From Certhia americana (lineage: Eukaryota > Chordata > Aves > Passeriformes > Certhiidae), in contig CM031864.1 of the NCBI GenBank assembly GCA_018697195.1, positions 23,694,086 through 23,758,085 on the forward strand: DNA of 64,000 bases, read 5' to 3'. This document shows positions 1 to 49,900 of this stretch, one piece after another (positions within the stretch are counted from its first letter, which is position 1; every line of letters begins with the position of its first letter). A program made the position numbers and the translations under genes. The notes below the pieces were generated by a model that was given only the letters and a program-made list of their open reading frames with translations, made no database searches and was not told the DNA's origin.

Positions 1-37456
<37,456 letters not shown>

Positions 37457-40425
37457 TACGTGACTCACCACAAAATTCAGAGACAATTTTATACATATGC
37501 TGTTTCCACTAACCATTTTGCAAACTGAGTGGTACATTTTATTCAGATTTTGGAAACAAAATGACAGTGGGTAAGTGACCAAATGCAGAAATGTGGTGCC
37601 TAGAAAGTCTGATTTCAGGGATTGTCAGGTCTGTGGCCTGTTCAGTATGGTAGTTGAACTTTGTCAGCCTAACAGAACGATGGCACCTGTTGCTGTTTAA
37701 CCCATATGAGCAAATGTCAGATTCCACCACGTTTTGCTTAGATGCTCCTAAGCGTATTTATGCAGGTGGCAGCATGTCAGTGACTGAGCTTCTGACTGAC
37801 ATCAGATTATCTGATGCCCATAGAGAGACAATGTCTGATTTGTAGTAGCAAATATGTTAATACCTAAAGCTGCCAACAAGGCTTTGTGTGTCAAGAATTC
37901 AGTCTTTGAAATAATTTTCAATCTCAGCCTGTCACCCATTTTTATTAGCACAGATTAATTTCATTCTCCTTTTTAGCCTCCAGGACGTGGGTTTTGTTCC
38001 TTGGGTTTACACAGATCAGGTTGAATGACACAACCTGGTCACACTGCAGAGGTTGAGATTGAGACACATCAATGAAAGAAGAGGCAGTCTACAGGAAAGT
38101 CCCTCTCATCCCACACAGGCAGCCCCCCCACACTGGCAACAAACTGGGAAGTTACTGTGTGAAGCTGCATACAGTGGTAGCTCAGGTGAAACACAACCCT
38201 TTGAACCTTGGTGAGTTTGTCTATAGAAGCCTGAGTAGATGCTTCCTACAACAAGCCCTTAACATTTTCATGAATATGCCAGAACTACAGTTGTCCAAAG
38301 CCTTTCATGCTTGCCTAGTCATCCAGATTACCCAAAAGTGATACATTTTTACATGAAATTATGTATCTCATTAAAAATTAAAGAAATTTAAAAACCATTC
38401 CACAAAATGAATGTAATTCCATGTAGTGTGAAAAAGCATTATGGATTTAAAACCTCTGCTTCAGCATGATGTACACAAGAAAGCATCTGCTTGTGTAAGC
38501 AGCAGCTACAATTGGTCAAGCTTTCTACAGAATTAAGCATGTCTGGCCCTGATCTTCCAAGATAACTGCCACAAATGGGGAAGAACGGACTCAAGGTTTA
38601 AACTCCCTTCTGTTACAAGTATCCACATAGAACTAGTACAAGTAATTTTGCAGGTAGTCTAATATGGAAAAATTCATTATTCTCTGACCTCCCTTAATGT
38701 CCTACTTGTACAAAAAAAATCAAGTAGCCCAGTAAGCAACTCCTGGATTGTGAGCGTGTTTATCAGCATTATAAGAATATTGAAATCAAGTCACCTTCAT
38801 ATTAGGAATGACAGCAAATATGCTTTTACTTCCTGCCTTCCTCTTAATGATTCCAAGGTTTAACAATTCAGTGGTTCTGCTTAGAGTCCATTATTGTTTA
38901 GTGCTTTTCCCACACTTCAGTCATTCATGAGTTTATTCACAGGTAAAGTATTTCAAATGGGCACTGTGGGAAGCAAAGGAACAATTGAAACAGCTGCACA
39001 AACTGAAGTCTACATTTTTTCAAGAAACAGTATGTGGTACAGGATCTTGTCCAAGACCTGTCATAGAAGAAGAGTTTGCATGTGCAGTGTGAATAACTTT
39101 TCTATTTTTAATACCTTCAGGGAGAAGACTCTATTCCAGTTGAATATTTTTTTAAAAAATACAAGTTTCTTAAAAATGCTAATTCCAAAATATTAGGAGG
39201 ATCTGTTGTTTCATACTGAAGGCTTCTCTAATGGAGTCTCAAGGAGGCAGAGAGGCTTCCAGAACCATGGCTGTCCTTCAGCAGGCAAGCTGGATACTCT
39301 GCTTTTAGTGTGAGTCACAGTTCACAGGAATTCCCTGTGTGTGTGTAGGGTACACACCACTGATTTAAGGACTCTCTGCCAAAAGGATCCATAGTGAGGG
39401 CTTGAGTCCTCACATTTAACAGCCCATAAAGCAGCAGAAACAAGCAGTCAGGTGTGTCTATTTGCACACTTAACTCAGCAGAATTGCTGCTCAGCTAGAT
39501 TGGAATAGTGGCATCTAATGTGACCTGGTATTTCTCCAGGCTTAATGAATTTCTAATTGCTCATTAGCCCCAGAAGATTTGCTAAAGCAAACACAAAGAC
39601 AGCTGGAGACACTTGGAGTCCCTAAAATGAATGCAAGGCAATCTTTGTGAACAAAACACTTAGTTCCCTTCAAAATCTGCTGGAAGACAAGCAAGATAGT
39701 AAAAACGAACAGCTTCTGATGAAGCAGAAGTTCTATTAACCCATGAATTATGTACCACAATGTTCAGTTATTCAGAATAATACTGTCTTTCATGTTGAAA
39801 GCGGAACAGGTTTGCTTCCTCTGGAATATCTTCACAGACAGACTGCATTCTAGTGGGATTTTGATCTTCCAAGACCAGCCTAAGCACCACTACATGAACC
39901 CTGAATGAGACAGTATGCACAGTCCCTCAGTGGCCTGGGAGGTGATTCTTTAATGGCAATCTTATGTTCACACACTTTTTTCTCATCATGATTATCAGAA
40001 ATGTAACACAAGTCTAACTGGACTGGAGGCCAGACTGAGGAACAGGAATCTCAAGTCTCAGTGCTGGAGAAGGGATGAGGAATTTCTGGGATGAGCATGT
40101 CAAATTGAACAGCAGAGTTTGAGCAGGCAGCAATTCACTCACTAGAGAGACAGATGTGGAGCTGTGAAAAAAAAGATTATTTCTATCTGTGCTTAACTGT
40201 GTATTTTTCCTCCTGGCTCACTTCTATGAACAACCCAAAGATGCCCCTCTTCCCCAACACTGCCTTAGCACAGCCCCAGGATTTTGGTACCCAGAGTCAC
40301 AGACCCAGAGAGGGAAGTGCTAGCTGATAATAATTGCTTCATTCTCGAGGGAATGTCCAGCAAAGCCAGACCTGCCTATGAAAATGTGTTACCTAGTCTG
40401 CAATAAAAAAGTCACAAGAACTCAC
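37457..40425 (+). other. KCNT2: Probable KCNT2 3' untranslated region
   Basis: No coding exon follows the stop. A candidate poly(A) signal AATAAA sits at 40402-40407 with a GT-rich stretch about 30 bases downstream; an earlier weaker ATTAAA is at 38370-38375. The right end is inferred from the AATAAA; transcript data would be needed to choose between them. Confidence 0.45.
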
Positions 40426-43400
40426 TCAGTGGCATGCAGTGTGTTTCCTTAACTGTTTCACTCCAATTCCACAACACATGTGAATTCACATACAGAGTAA
40501 AAAGCTTAAAGTTCTTGAGTATTTAAAACCTGCAATGGAATGAATTAGTGAAGTTGTGACATTTTGTCTCATAAATTAAAAGCACGGTTAGTTCCCAGCA
40601 TAGGTATTTTCTTTCTCACAATTCCATACCACAACTACACTTTAACAACTTCCAAGTATACAAATACATATTACTGAATATTACACATCTTTATTTACTT
40701 ATGCACCAAAAAAAGCTAAAGAACAAGTAAATTTTAATGTTCATTAGTGGAGGAAAATTGAAAGGACACCAAATATAGCAGAAGTAACACACAGTTCTCT
40801 AGTTTCTAGAGTGTTAGGGCTGAGAACAACCATTCTGTAATTTTGGAACATTGACATGAGATTTTTTAGCATAGAATTCTGCTTGATATCCAGTGGAAAC
40901 CAGCCAATAAAATCTGGAAATTAATTAGTAACAATGAAGCAGCTCTATGCAGGTACATCAATTTGTACATCAAGGTTATAAAAATACTTCTTCAAGGCAA
41001 TGCTGTAAATGTAGAACTTACAAAACAAAGCAATATGCATAAAATATGGTTGCATATTCTTGATATTCTACTTGAAGCAACCCTAACCACCTTGAAACAG
41101 ATGTACAATGAATAAATGTCTAAACAGCAGTACTTCAAAATCTCAGCCACTGTTCCTTGTGCTTGGTACAGAATATGCATTGCAGTGATACAGGAAGAGT
41201 TAATAATTGATATTAAATTATGAAAGATAACCCAGATGTTGCTTCTTTTAATTTTCTGAAGTTAATTGGAAATATTAATGATAATATTGTTACATACTTA
41301 ATTATTGCCTCCATTGCCAATGCAAGGATGTCAGTAATGGTAATTAAACACAAGTATAAACTCTCAAGAAGCTTAAAAGGGCAAGTATTTCTACTTCATT
41401 GAGTTAAAAACAAGCATTTGACAAACTGCTATGATTTGGAATTGGCCCATGCCAGCCACAAGAAAGACTGGTAGACAAAGTATGGAAATGAAAGAGTAAG
41501 TACTACTTCATGTGCATGAGGAATCTCAGACAAATTGGGGCATCCTGAACGGGGTTCTGCACAGGGCTGTGGTACTTTTAAAGCACACAGGTACAACATT
41601 AATGATTTGACTAATCACTACCACCCACACTACCAATGACTGATCATAGAAAATCTTCTCTAGATAATTTCCTATTTCTTTTATCCTTTCACCAGTATGG
41701 GCTGGCTGATGAACTGGTTCATTTTGCTGGCAAGTCTTTAGTTTTTTTATAGTTTTATCTTTGTTATTTATTCCTGCTAGGAGTTAAAAACTCTCACTGC
41801 TTCCATAACTGTACAGTGGTGTGGCAGACTCCACAGACTCCAAACAAAAGCGAAGAATTAGTATCTTTATAGCCTTTTTATTTTTACAGCTTGCAAGTCT
41901 CTCTTAATTTAACTGATTGTGCTGCTTTTGTACTCAGCATCAGGCTGTGGTGAAGCCTCTATTACCTTGTCTTATACAATCATGGAATCATTAGAGTTGG
42001 AAAATGCCTTCAAGATCATTTAGTCCAACCTTTCACCAAGCACTTCCATGCCAATGGAGCCATAGCACTGAGTGCCACCTCCTGTCATTTCTTGGGATAC
42101 CTCCAGCAATGGTGACTCCACGGCTTCCCTGGGCAGCCTGTTCAAATGCTTGACAGCTCTTTCCATGAAGAAATTCTACCTGATGGACAACCTGAACCTC
42201 CCCTGGTGCAGCTTGAGGCTATTTCCTCTCATCCTGTCTGCAGTTGCCTGGGAGAAGAAACCAACCACCTTTCTATAACCTCCCTTCAGGCAGTCATAGA
42301 GCTTGATAAGGTCAGCCCTGAGCCTCCTTTCCTCCAGACTCCTCATCAGACCTGTGCTCCAGGCCCTTCACCAGCTCAGTTGCCCTCTGGACCCACTGCA
42401 GCATCTTAATGTATTCCTTGGACTAGGGCGGCTCAGAACTGGACATAGGATTTGAGGAAAGGCCTCACCAGTGCTGGGTACAGAGGGAAAATCTCTTCCC
42501 TGGTCCTGCTGGCCACACTATCCCTGATAAAAGCCAGGATACTTTTGGCTTCTTGGCCACCTGGGCACATGCTGGCTCTTCGTGAGCTGCTGTCAGCCTG
42601 CAGGTCCTTTTCTGCTGGGCCCCCATCTTCAGGAGTTACTGAATAACCTGGAGGACTTTATTGCCATCCAGGTAATAGGAGAACATGTGAGGGTTGAGTT
42701 TGTTTGGTTTTGCTCACCTTCCTGGGTTGTTACTGTACAACATGTATGACATGGTGCTCCCCACCCAGGTAAAGGGAACAGATTTCAGAGCTGAGCTCAC
42801 TATGTTGTTTAATGTAAGGTAAAGGTGTCAGCTATACAAGATGTCATAGCTACTATCAAGTAATCAATATATTATGTCCAAAAAGACACATTTTTTAAAC
42901 ACAACATTCTGTAAAACTTAAAATTTTAGAAAATACTGGGAGACCCAGGAAAGCCCTGAGGGAGTGTTGCCCTTGTTAGCTGTATCTTTCCTGAGGTAAA
43001 TGCAAAAAGGTCTTGAAAGTCCAGATGAATAGTTATCCATTTGAGATAGGAAAGTGTCCTGTGTAGGTATTAGATGAGTAATAATATTCCTTAATCTAAA
43101 AGGTTTAACACCAAATTCCTGTAAGGGAGAAATGCCTTGCATTCAGTGGCTGCACTACATGCACCCACTGTCAGTCCTTGGTGGGATGGAGCTGCACAGA
43201 GCACAGAAAGATTGTGCTGCAGGGTTCAGGGGTTTCTTTATTAAAGACCATAATGTACTTTTATAAAAAGTAATCAGGGATGCATATAATGTATACTCAC
43301 TTTGTCACTTCACCTCCAGCTGAAGTGTTTGGTGTTCATAGGATTGACATTTTGATTCCCTGATCAAAATGTGCATCTGATAGGGATTTGGACTGAAACT

Positions 43401-43827
43401 TTTATCTTCTGAGATTAGTAAGCATCATTTTATTTTTTTACTTAACTATGAGGATATTTTGTACACAGATGAATGTCCTAAAATATAATTTAATATATCA
43501 CTAACAGGACAATCTATCAGCATTTAATTTTCCTCTTTTTATTACATATCCATGATAACAAATAAGTGGCATCTTGTGTGTGAGGTGTTCTTTGTATATA
43601 TGACCAAAGAGAGTAGTAGCCACTTTGGGCACTAACACAGAGATCTGGGAAATGCTAATGTTAGATTTTCTGAAAAAGCAGTTTCTGCCCTGCCCACATT
43701 TCTGGCACTAATTCCCCAGCACAGGATATTACGTATGCTTTCTTCAGTCACACTGGAATGCCACATGAGTACATTTAATGATACATGGGCATATTACATC
43801 CGAGCAGTATGAAATTAACACATTAAT
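40426..43827. other. Intergenic DNA between convergent KCNT2 and the B3GALT2-like gene
   Basis: Holds a CR1 fragment at 41978-42650. A possible minus-strand LTR-like promoter/poly(A) arrangement (TATAAAA complement near 43261-43267, AATAAA complement at 43237-43242) is too weak to call alone. No coding exon seen. Confidence 0.6.
41978..42650 (-). mobile_element. CR1 LINE 3' fragment, minus strand
   Basis: The + strand starts with the complement of the CR1 3' tail ('atcatggaatcattagagtt') and runs through 'catttagtccaacctttcac', 'ccctgggcagcctgttcaaa', 'atgaagaaattctacctgat', 'cccctggtgcagcttgaggc' and 'ctcctggccacac'-type sequence. This is the order of CR1 read backwards from its 3' end. Truncated at the 5' side near 42650. 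Open reading frames here are CR1 shadows. Confidence 0.88.
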
Positions 43828-44171
43828 TTATTAGTTGTTAATGAAAGAACAAGTTTCATTGCATCATCTTCGCTTTTTCTTCAGTAGGGTTGATATGGTC
43901 TCTTGCCGTATTTTAAAATGCTTTAAAAATTAATTGATGCTTCATCCAAAACTAAATAAGGTACCAATCAGAATTCACTCAACAGAGAAATCTCCTTTTT
44001 TATGGAGGAAAAGTCCTTTGAATTCAACCTAATACAAAACCTAGGCACCTGACTCAGCATGTCCATTGACCTTGAAAGTTATCATTACACAGATGTTTTG
44101 TTCCTAGTAAGAAAACATCTGCTGCTTTGCAAAGAAAGTTCTTAGAGTGCTCCAGGATGGACCTTTCTCTT
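43828..44171 (-). other. Probable 3' untranslated region of the B3GALT2-like gene
   Basis: The first AATAAA after the stop on the minus strand is the complement of TTTATT at 43828-43833. Another lies at 43538-43543, so the UTR may be longer. Extent is inferred. Confidence 0.35.
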
Positions 44172-45257
44172 CTAACATGTGTGTTTCTTCTCTTGCAGTG
44201 TTTCCCAATAGAGTATGTGCTCATGTGGCTGAATGTGATGAGATGTAATTATTTGATTGTACACACAAGGAGAAAATGGGACCTTGTGTAGGTTAAACAG
44301 TGAATAAGGAGACGGTACAATTTCTACTCCCTTTGCATTAAGACAAAACCCTACGTAAACATCTTCCAAATGTATATATTCAATCACTAAAGAAGCACTG
44401 ACAATCTTTGCAGCCAGGTCTCCAGAAAAGACATAGCCAGTTCCTGAACAGAAAGGGTGGTATCTGTTACCTGGGAATTCTTCTTCTGATATGTACCATT
44501 TACTGTCTTTATTCCGAATAGGGCTGTGCCCTTGCATTAAATGGCCTGTGAAATAATTCTGTGTGGGAGGTGGGAGAGGCCTGAGGAGCTTCTCAATCAG
44601 GTGCATCGTGTTGACAAAAACGTCACTGTCCGTCTTCATAGCAAACCTCGTGCCGCTGCAGTAAGAGGCCACCCACCTCATGCCCATCAGAGTTTTAAGA
44701 GTTAAGTTGTTGTAAGTGTCCAGGAAGTCCTGTTGGATAATATCGTGGTACTGCTCACTTTCTGTCAGCAGCACGCCCGTGTTGGCAGCCTTGCTGTCGA
44801 TGCCGAGCATGAACAGCCGCACAACGTCGGCACCCGGCACCGCAGCTTCGCTGCCCCAGCTCTGCCGGATCGCCTTCCTGTGCTGCAGTTCGGCTGCTGT
44901 TGTTGATATCAGCAGAACCAAGAAAGGACTTTTATCTTTACACTTCTCTTCTTCGTTGATAATGAATGTAAATGACTGTGTCGGAGTGGGTGTGGCTTTA
45001 TTCCCAGTTTTCTCATTTTCAGCGGGTAGTTCTCCATTTTCTTTCCCTGAGATTTGTGTGACATTTGTAGGTACTTTTTTAAGTAAAGTCTCTTCACTTT
45101 CCATGTGAAGATCCTTACTTTTAGGTAGAGCAGCAAGGTAATGTGAAGTATAAAAATAGAAAATTAAATATATTGCTGTAAAAGAGCTGGTGAAAACCAG
45201 AAGAAGACTTCTCTTGGGGCATTCCTTAGGAGAGAAGAATCCACTACAGTAGCTCAT
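44172..45257 (-). CDS. Beta-1,3-galactosyltransferase, B3GALT2-like, single coding exon
   Basis: A glycosyltransferase family 31 enzyme expected to transfer galactose from UDP-galactose in beta-1,3 linkage to N-acetylglucosamine-type acceptors in the Golgi. The 361-residue protein has a short basic N-terminus, a signal anchor at about 17-36 (type II membrane protein), a variable stem (37-95) and the catalytic domain. Motifs seen: FIINEEEKC (98-106), KAIRQSWG (128-135), KTLMGMRWVASYC (188-200), the metal-binding DSD (210-212) in MKTDSDVFVN, YFTGHLM (235-241), FCSGTGYVFSGDLA (269-282) and HLEDVYVG (296-303). N-glycosylation sequons at N65 and N184. I chose the ATG at 45257-45255 (AACATGA context); further upstream the frame is open only to a GTG that lies before the splice acceptor. 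By eye it is closest to B3GALT2, then B3GALT1, but shorter and with a different stem and tail (ends KKHTC), so I regard it as a separate paralogue and give no symbol. It converges on KCNT2. Confidence 0.9.
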   Translation of the reverse strand: MSYCSGFFSPKECPKRSLLLVFTSSFTAIYLIFYFYTSHYLAALPKSKDLHMESEETLLKKVPTNVTQISGKENGELPAENEKTGNKATPTPTQSFTFIINEEEKCKDKSPFLVLLISTTAAELQHRKAIRQSWGSEAAVPGADVVRLFMLGIDSKAANTGVLLTESEQYHDIIQQDFLDTYNNLTLKTLMGMRWVASYCSGTRFAMKTDSDVFVNTMHLIEKLLRPLPPPTQNYFTGHLMQGHSPIRNKDSKWYISEEEFPGNRYHPFCSGTGYVFSGDLAAKIVSASLVIEYIHLEDVYVGFCLNAKGVEIVPSPYSLFNLHKVPFSPCVYNQIITSHHIQPHEHILYWETLQEKKHTC

Positions 45258-45290
45258 GTTGGCAGCTGTGAGAGGATGAACAAGAAGCAC
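45258..45290 (-). other. Splice acceptor and short 5' UTR before the B3GALT2-like ATG
   Basis: On the minus strand a pyrimidine-rich tract (tgtgcttcttgttcatcctc) leads to TCACAG ending at 45266, and the exon then starts CTGCCAAC-ATG. B3GALT1 and B3GALT2 genes also have one coding exon preceded by non-coding exons. The partner exon upstream was not identified. Confidence 0.6.
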
Positions 45291-46784
45291 AGATATTTGG
45301 TCAGAAGAGCAGCTAATTTGTAATTGTTTTCATCTGTGACACAGGAAAAGAAAAGTCACCTTCAGGCTTCCGATTCTTCAGGATTCCTTTTATTTTGTTA
45401 TTGTTAAAAGGATCCTATTATTTTATTTTACAATAAATTGCAAAAACTTTTCTCAAGGACAAAAAAAAATTTAAAAATCTTTATTAGATTTTCAGGCTTC
45501 TCTGTCTAAGATAATACAGTATGATAGAAACAGTAAGAAATAAATGAAACTAAATATACACTATTAAAAGTAATAATTTCATCATATAGAACAGAAATTA
45601 TTCATATCTATATTTAAATATTGAAATACATGTAAAAGATAAAGACAGCTTAACTTCCTGTAGGCTTTACAAAAAGTTATCATGTAATTGAATCATCCAA
45701 AGTTAATGAAATATTATGATTGATTATGGGTTCATAGCACTGGAGGCTATTATGATAAATCTGAAATTTGATGCATGGCTGAAAGTGATTGGCTAGGCTC
45801 TATAAATCATTAATGCAGACAGACTTTGAAGTACCAGCAACTGTCTCTGTAAAGAATTCTTGAAACAACTGGTTAATCTAGAGCCATACATTTCAAATGG
45901 CTTCAGCTGGAGGATCCCATCCCCCCAGACTGCAGACAGGTAAAGTATAAATACTACTACTGTAGCTTTGGGCAGATCTTCGTGATTTCTATAATAGCCA
46001 GTCTCAAATTTTGGCTTCCTTCAATGAAACAATACAGAAATTTATCTGAGCCTTGGAGATGCTCTACAGTTTGTAGGAAGAAGATAATCACACATATCCC
46101 TCACATCATGAACTTAACACCCAAGGGTAATGTTCTTGGGTAACACCCAAAAATGCCACCTGGAAAAAAGGGCAAGTAAACCCTGTTGAAGTGCTTTTCT
46201 AATCTCTGAAGGGTTCTCTACATGTTTTTGAAAGGGAGATGCAAAACTATAGTAACTCAGGGGGGGTTTTGAGTTTTTTTGTGCCAAAACACTTTTTAAC
46301 AGATGCAATGTGTAGCTCACAATCAAACAGCAAAATTAAGCACTTCCTACCATCATCTTTGAAACTATAGATTCATCCCAGTCATATAACCATGGGGGTT
46401 TTTTGGTAGATTCTTTAATAGTTTTTTTGCTCCACAAAGAAATGACAGATTTAGGAGGACTGAAATAATAAGGAATCCTACCTCTGTTCACATGGAGAAT
46501 CTGAGGACAAGCTCACAGGTGCTTGACTTTCTGTTTTAAGTCTTTTCCAGAGGAATTGTAGATTAACACAAAGGAAAATGCAGCAGGACATTCATCTTTC
46601 TATTTGATAAGGAAAAAATACCCTGTCACTTGTAGCAATGAAGAGACAGTCTATAAAAAGAGATTTAATAATTTTAGAATATGCAACAGAAATGCAAAGT
46701 AAGGAATTAATTTATGCTCAACTATAATTTAATCTGGATAAAACAGATATTGTATAATCTAAATGTAAATGTGTGATGGATAAC

Positions 46785-46990
46785 CCTTGGCCAGCATCCA
46801 AATACTCACCCACATGCTCACTCCATTTGCCCTCTCCTCAGGAGGACACGGGGAGAAAATAGGATGAAACAGTTCATGGGCCAAGGTAAAGGACAGGAAG
46901 ATCACTAACTGGATTCCATCTAGGACAGAAAAAAGCTGGCCAAGATGAATTTAGGATTAGGTTCCCTCCCTATTCTTCCTCCTGTTCAAA
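46785..46990 (-). mobile_element. LTR fragment, probably related to the LTR at 29.0-29.6 kb
   Basis: The + strand reads 'ggataacccttggccagcat', 'acccacatgctcactccatt', then 'gacacggggagaaaatagga' and 'cagttcatgggccaaggtaa'. This matches the style of the 3' end and adjoining leader of the avian LTR family seen at 29047-29584, in the same minus orientation. Short and decayed; ends uncertain. Confidence 0.4.
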
Positions 46991-49900
46991 CAAATCCACT
47001 CCAGTGAGAACTCTCCAAGGGCCACAGTACCTGCAGGCAATGTCCTGGAGCTGCTGGAGGTTGGGAGAAAAAGGGCATAAGGATATTCTGTGATAAACTT
47101 GGTCAGTAGTTTAATGCAGCTCACACGTACCACACACCTATAAAACATTAAGAACACAGCAAGTAATAGCTTAGCTCTAGCAATCTTGCTTCTTACATTT
47201 TTAGCTCTTCAGAAACTGTATATTTTGGCATCATAACAGGCTAAATATCCATGATCCTAAAAACAAAGTAACGTAAGAAAACGTCACTATGACATCAGAA
47301 GTCGAGAGGCATTTCTGTACCCATTAACTGCTTTACTGTTATTTGAAATAGAATTTCAGCACATGAAAATAAAAGAGCAGAAGTAATTTTCCATGTTCTA
47401 CGTGTACTTCTGTACTGCAGTTTTCTTGATGAAGCTAAAAATATTTTTTAGCTTTGACTAAAAGTCTTTGACTTCTGTTAGTTTTGACAGTGCAATTCCA
47501 TTAGATGAAATCACGGTTCCACTTTGCAAAGAACAGAAACTTCTAAGACAACTTTTCTCAGAGGCAGCTAGAATATTTATTGTTTCAATTTGATTGAATT
47601 GTTACAAGATTAGTAGAAAATTCATGCTGCTAAAGAGTAAGGAGTACCTATGTCTTCAAAAATAATTATAGTTTACATTGGTTACAACTTTTAAAATGCC
47701 AAGAAGCTCTCAAAATAAAACTCCTTTTCTATTAAGTTTTTTCACAGAAAGAAGAAAAATACTTTAGAAATAAATGCTTATTCACAATAATTGCCCATAC
47801 CATTAAACCAAAATAATTGTAATTATGAAAATTATTTTTCTAAAACCAACTGTGTAACAAAATGCAGTGTATATTAGGTTGCCTTGGGATACACTGATTA
47901 TTCAGATGCACACTGATTTAACTACATTCAGATTTAAAAATTACTTCATATGTGCTAAACTCCCCCCCATAATTAGGCCTGATTAAAATAATAAAAAGAA
48001 AGAAGATGACTGAAAATGAGTAGAGAAAAGCAGGAAAAGAATTAGGAAAAAAGGTAAAATTAATATGGTACTGTTTTTCTACACTCCTGCTTATGTCATG
48101 TTCTCATTATTTATCAAAAAAAGACAGATTTGAGGGCTCATGAGTGAAAATCTACCTCACTGTGTTCTAATTCTACCCTATCCCATCACAGATTTTGGAA
48201 GGATATAAAACTAAGAAAACCGACCCCTCATGTTATATAGCAATGCTTTGAATATTTTCTCAAATTCTTGAAGCAATGAGTTTTGAAGTATAGGCCACTG
48301 AAGGTGCTCCCACAAATGGCACATTTCTAAGTAATCTTTTGAGGAAATGCTAGGTGTCCTTGAAGGCTGCCAGAAAGCACGAGACAGGGCTGTTTTAATG
48401 CCAAACTGCCAGCTGGCAAACAGATAACAGCATCTCTGCTACTTAGGCTTGGCTTAGTTAAGCCAGCTTTTAAGCAGATTGGCTAAATGTCCATCAAAGG
48501 ATGAGCTGGGAAGTGACAAGAGCAGGAGATGCACCCACCTAGACTAAAGGCAGTGTCTCCTGGGGAGAAGGCTCTGTCAGGGCTCTGCCGTGTCCTGCAG
48601 CCCTTCTGGCTCAGCGCAGACTCACCAGTCACTTAGGAAGAGCAGGCTGTGCAAAGTCCTGGCCCCACCTCCTGCTGGCTCTGTAGGAGTTCCCAGGGAT
48701 GGCCCTGGTGTCACTGAGATGAACCAATAAGTGTTCCACCCCTCTTTTTTGAAACCTCGATAGAATTTCAATCCCATGTGCCGCGTGCTTATTTGGAGGA
48801 TGAACTCTGGCATGTCATTGACACTTGCTCTCAGTGGTTGTAAAGAGAAGCAGAGATATTGCAGTTTCTGTCTATACTAGTTTGTCATTGGGTTACAGGT
48901 GAACAAAAGCTGTCATAAAACCACACAAGGAGCAGAGAACTGCTTGTTCTCCCTCTTACCTGCACTGACTGGCTTGCCAGAGAACCCAGGCAGCCCTTCT
49001 GTGGCTTCTGTGGTTAGAAACTCATCTAAACATGTGCTGCTGAGGTGTAATGGGGATCGGTGCTGGAGAGGAGAGAGTGAGGAAATAAAATTATCTTGAT
49101 ATGCATTGTTGGTAAGATCTACGTTTAGTTTTTCAAAATTTAAAATAAGGTTTTTTTAAATGAGTAAAAGATATGGTCTGTGATCCTTAAAACCACTGTC
49201 TGTTTCAATGATTACAGCAATTTGAACAGCAAAGGGCTTAATTAACTGTGAAGAGAATCAAGTACTTTGCATAAAGCACTGAAGAAGTATATTAATAATA
49301 ATTGCATGTATTTAAGGAGCATATGGAATTAATTTAAGAAATGTATGAAGTATTTATCTGCTAGTGTAGTGTAAAATCTTTGTATATGTCCTTTTCTGAT
49401 TTATGTCTAGACTGAGCTAATTTCATCAAAATGTGAATTCTACACAGGAATAGTACTTTTTATTTTTCCCACTGGAATATTAATAATTTTTTTTAAAAAC
49501 TGAGAAATATGTGAAAAATTGAAGAAGAATTTTAGGTCTGTTTTTCTTTACATAAATGCACTTTGGATTTAAAAATAGTCTCCAAAGAGAAGTGAACAGC
49601 AACAGCTATCCTAAAATTTGCTTGTCTCTAGTTACCTGCTTAGTTTTTTCTTAAAACTACATACAGAAATATGGTTGCCAAAAAATTAAACACATATAAA
49701 CAGCAAAATTCCCTCTCTGTTTTTATGGAAGTGAAGTGCAATAAAATTTGTCATGGGATGAAAGGGGAGCACACTGTGAGGAGCCAAGAATTTCTTGTTA
49801 GTCTAACAACAGTGTTCTATCAGAAAATAGCTACTAGTTTAATATATTATCAGCAAAATAAGGGGAGTGAAGAAGGGAAAATAGTTCGACACACAGTCCC

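Noticed and set aside
42072..42646. Open frames on the + strand
   Set aside because: They read the antisense strand of a CR1 fragment.
45258..45290. N-terminal extension of the galactosyltransferase (11 residues)
   Set aside because: It begins at GTG, not ATG, and consists of the pyrimidine tract and AG of a splice acceptor.
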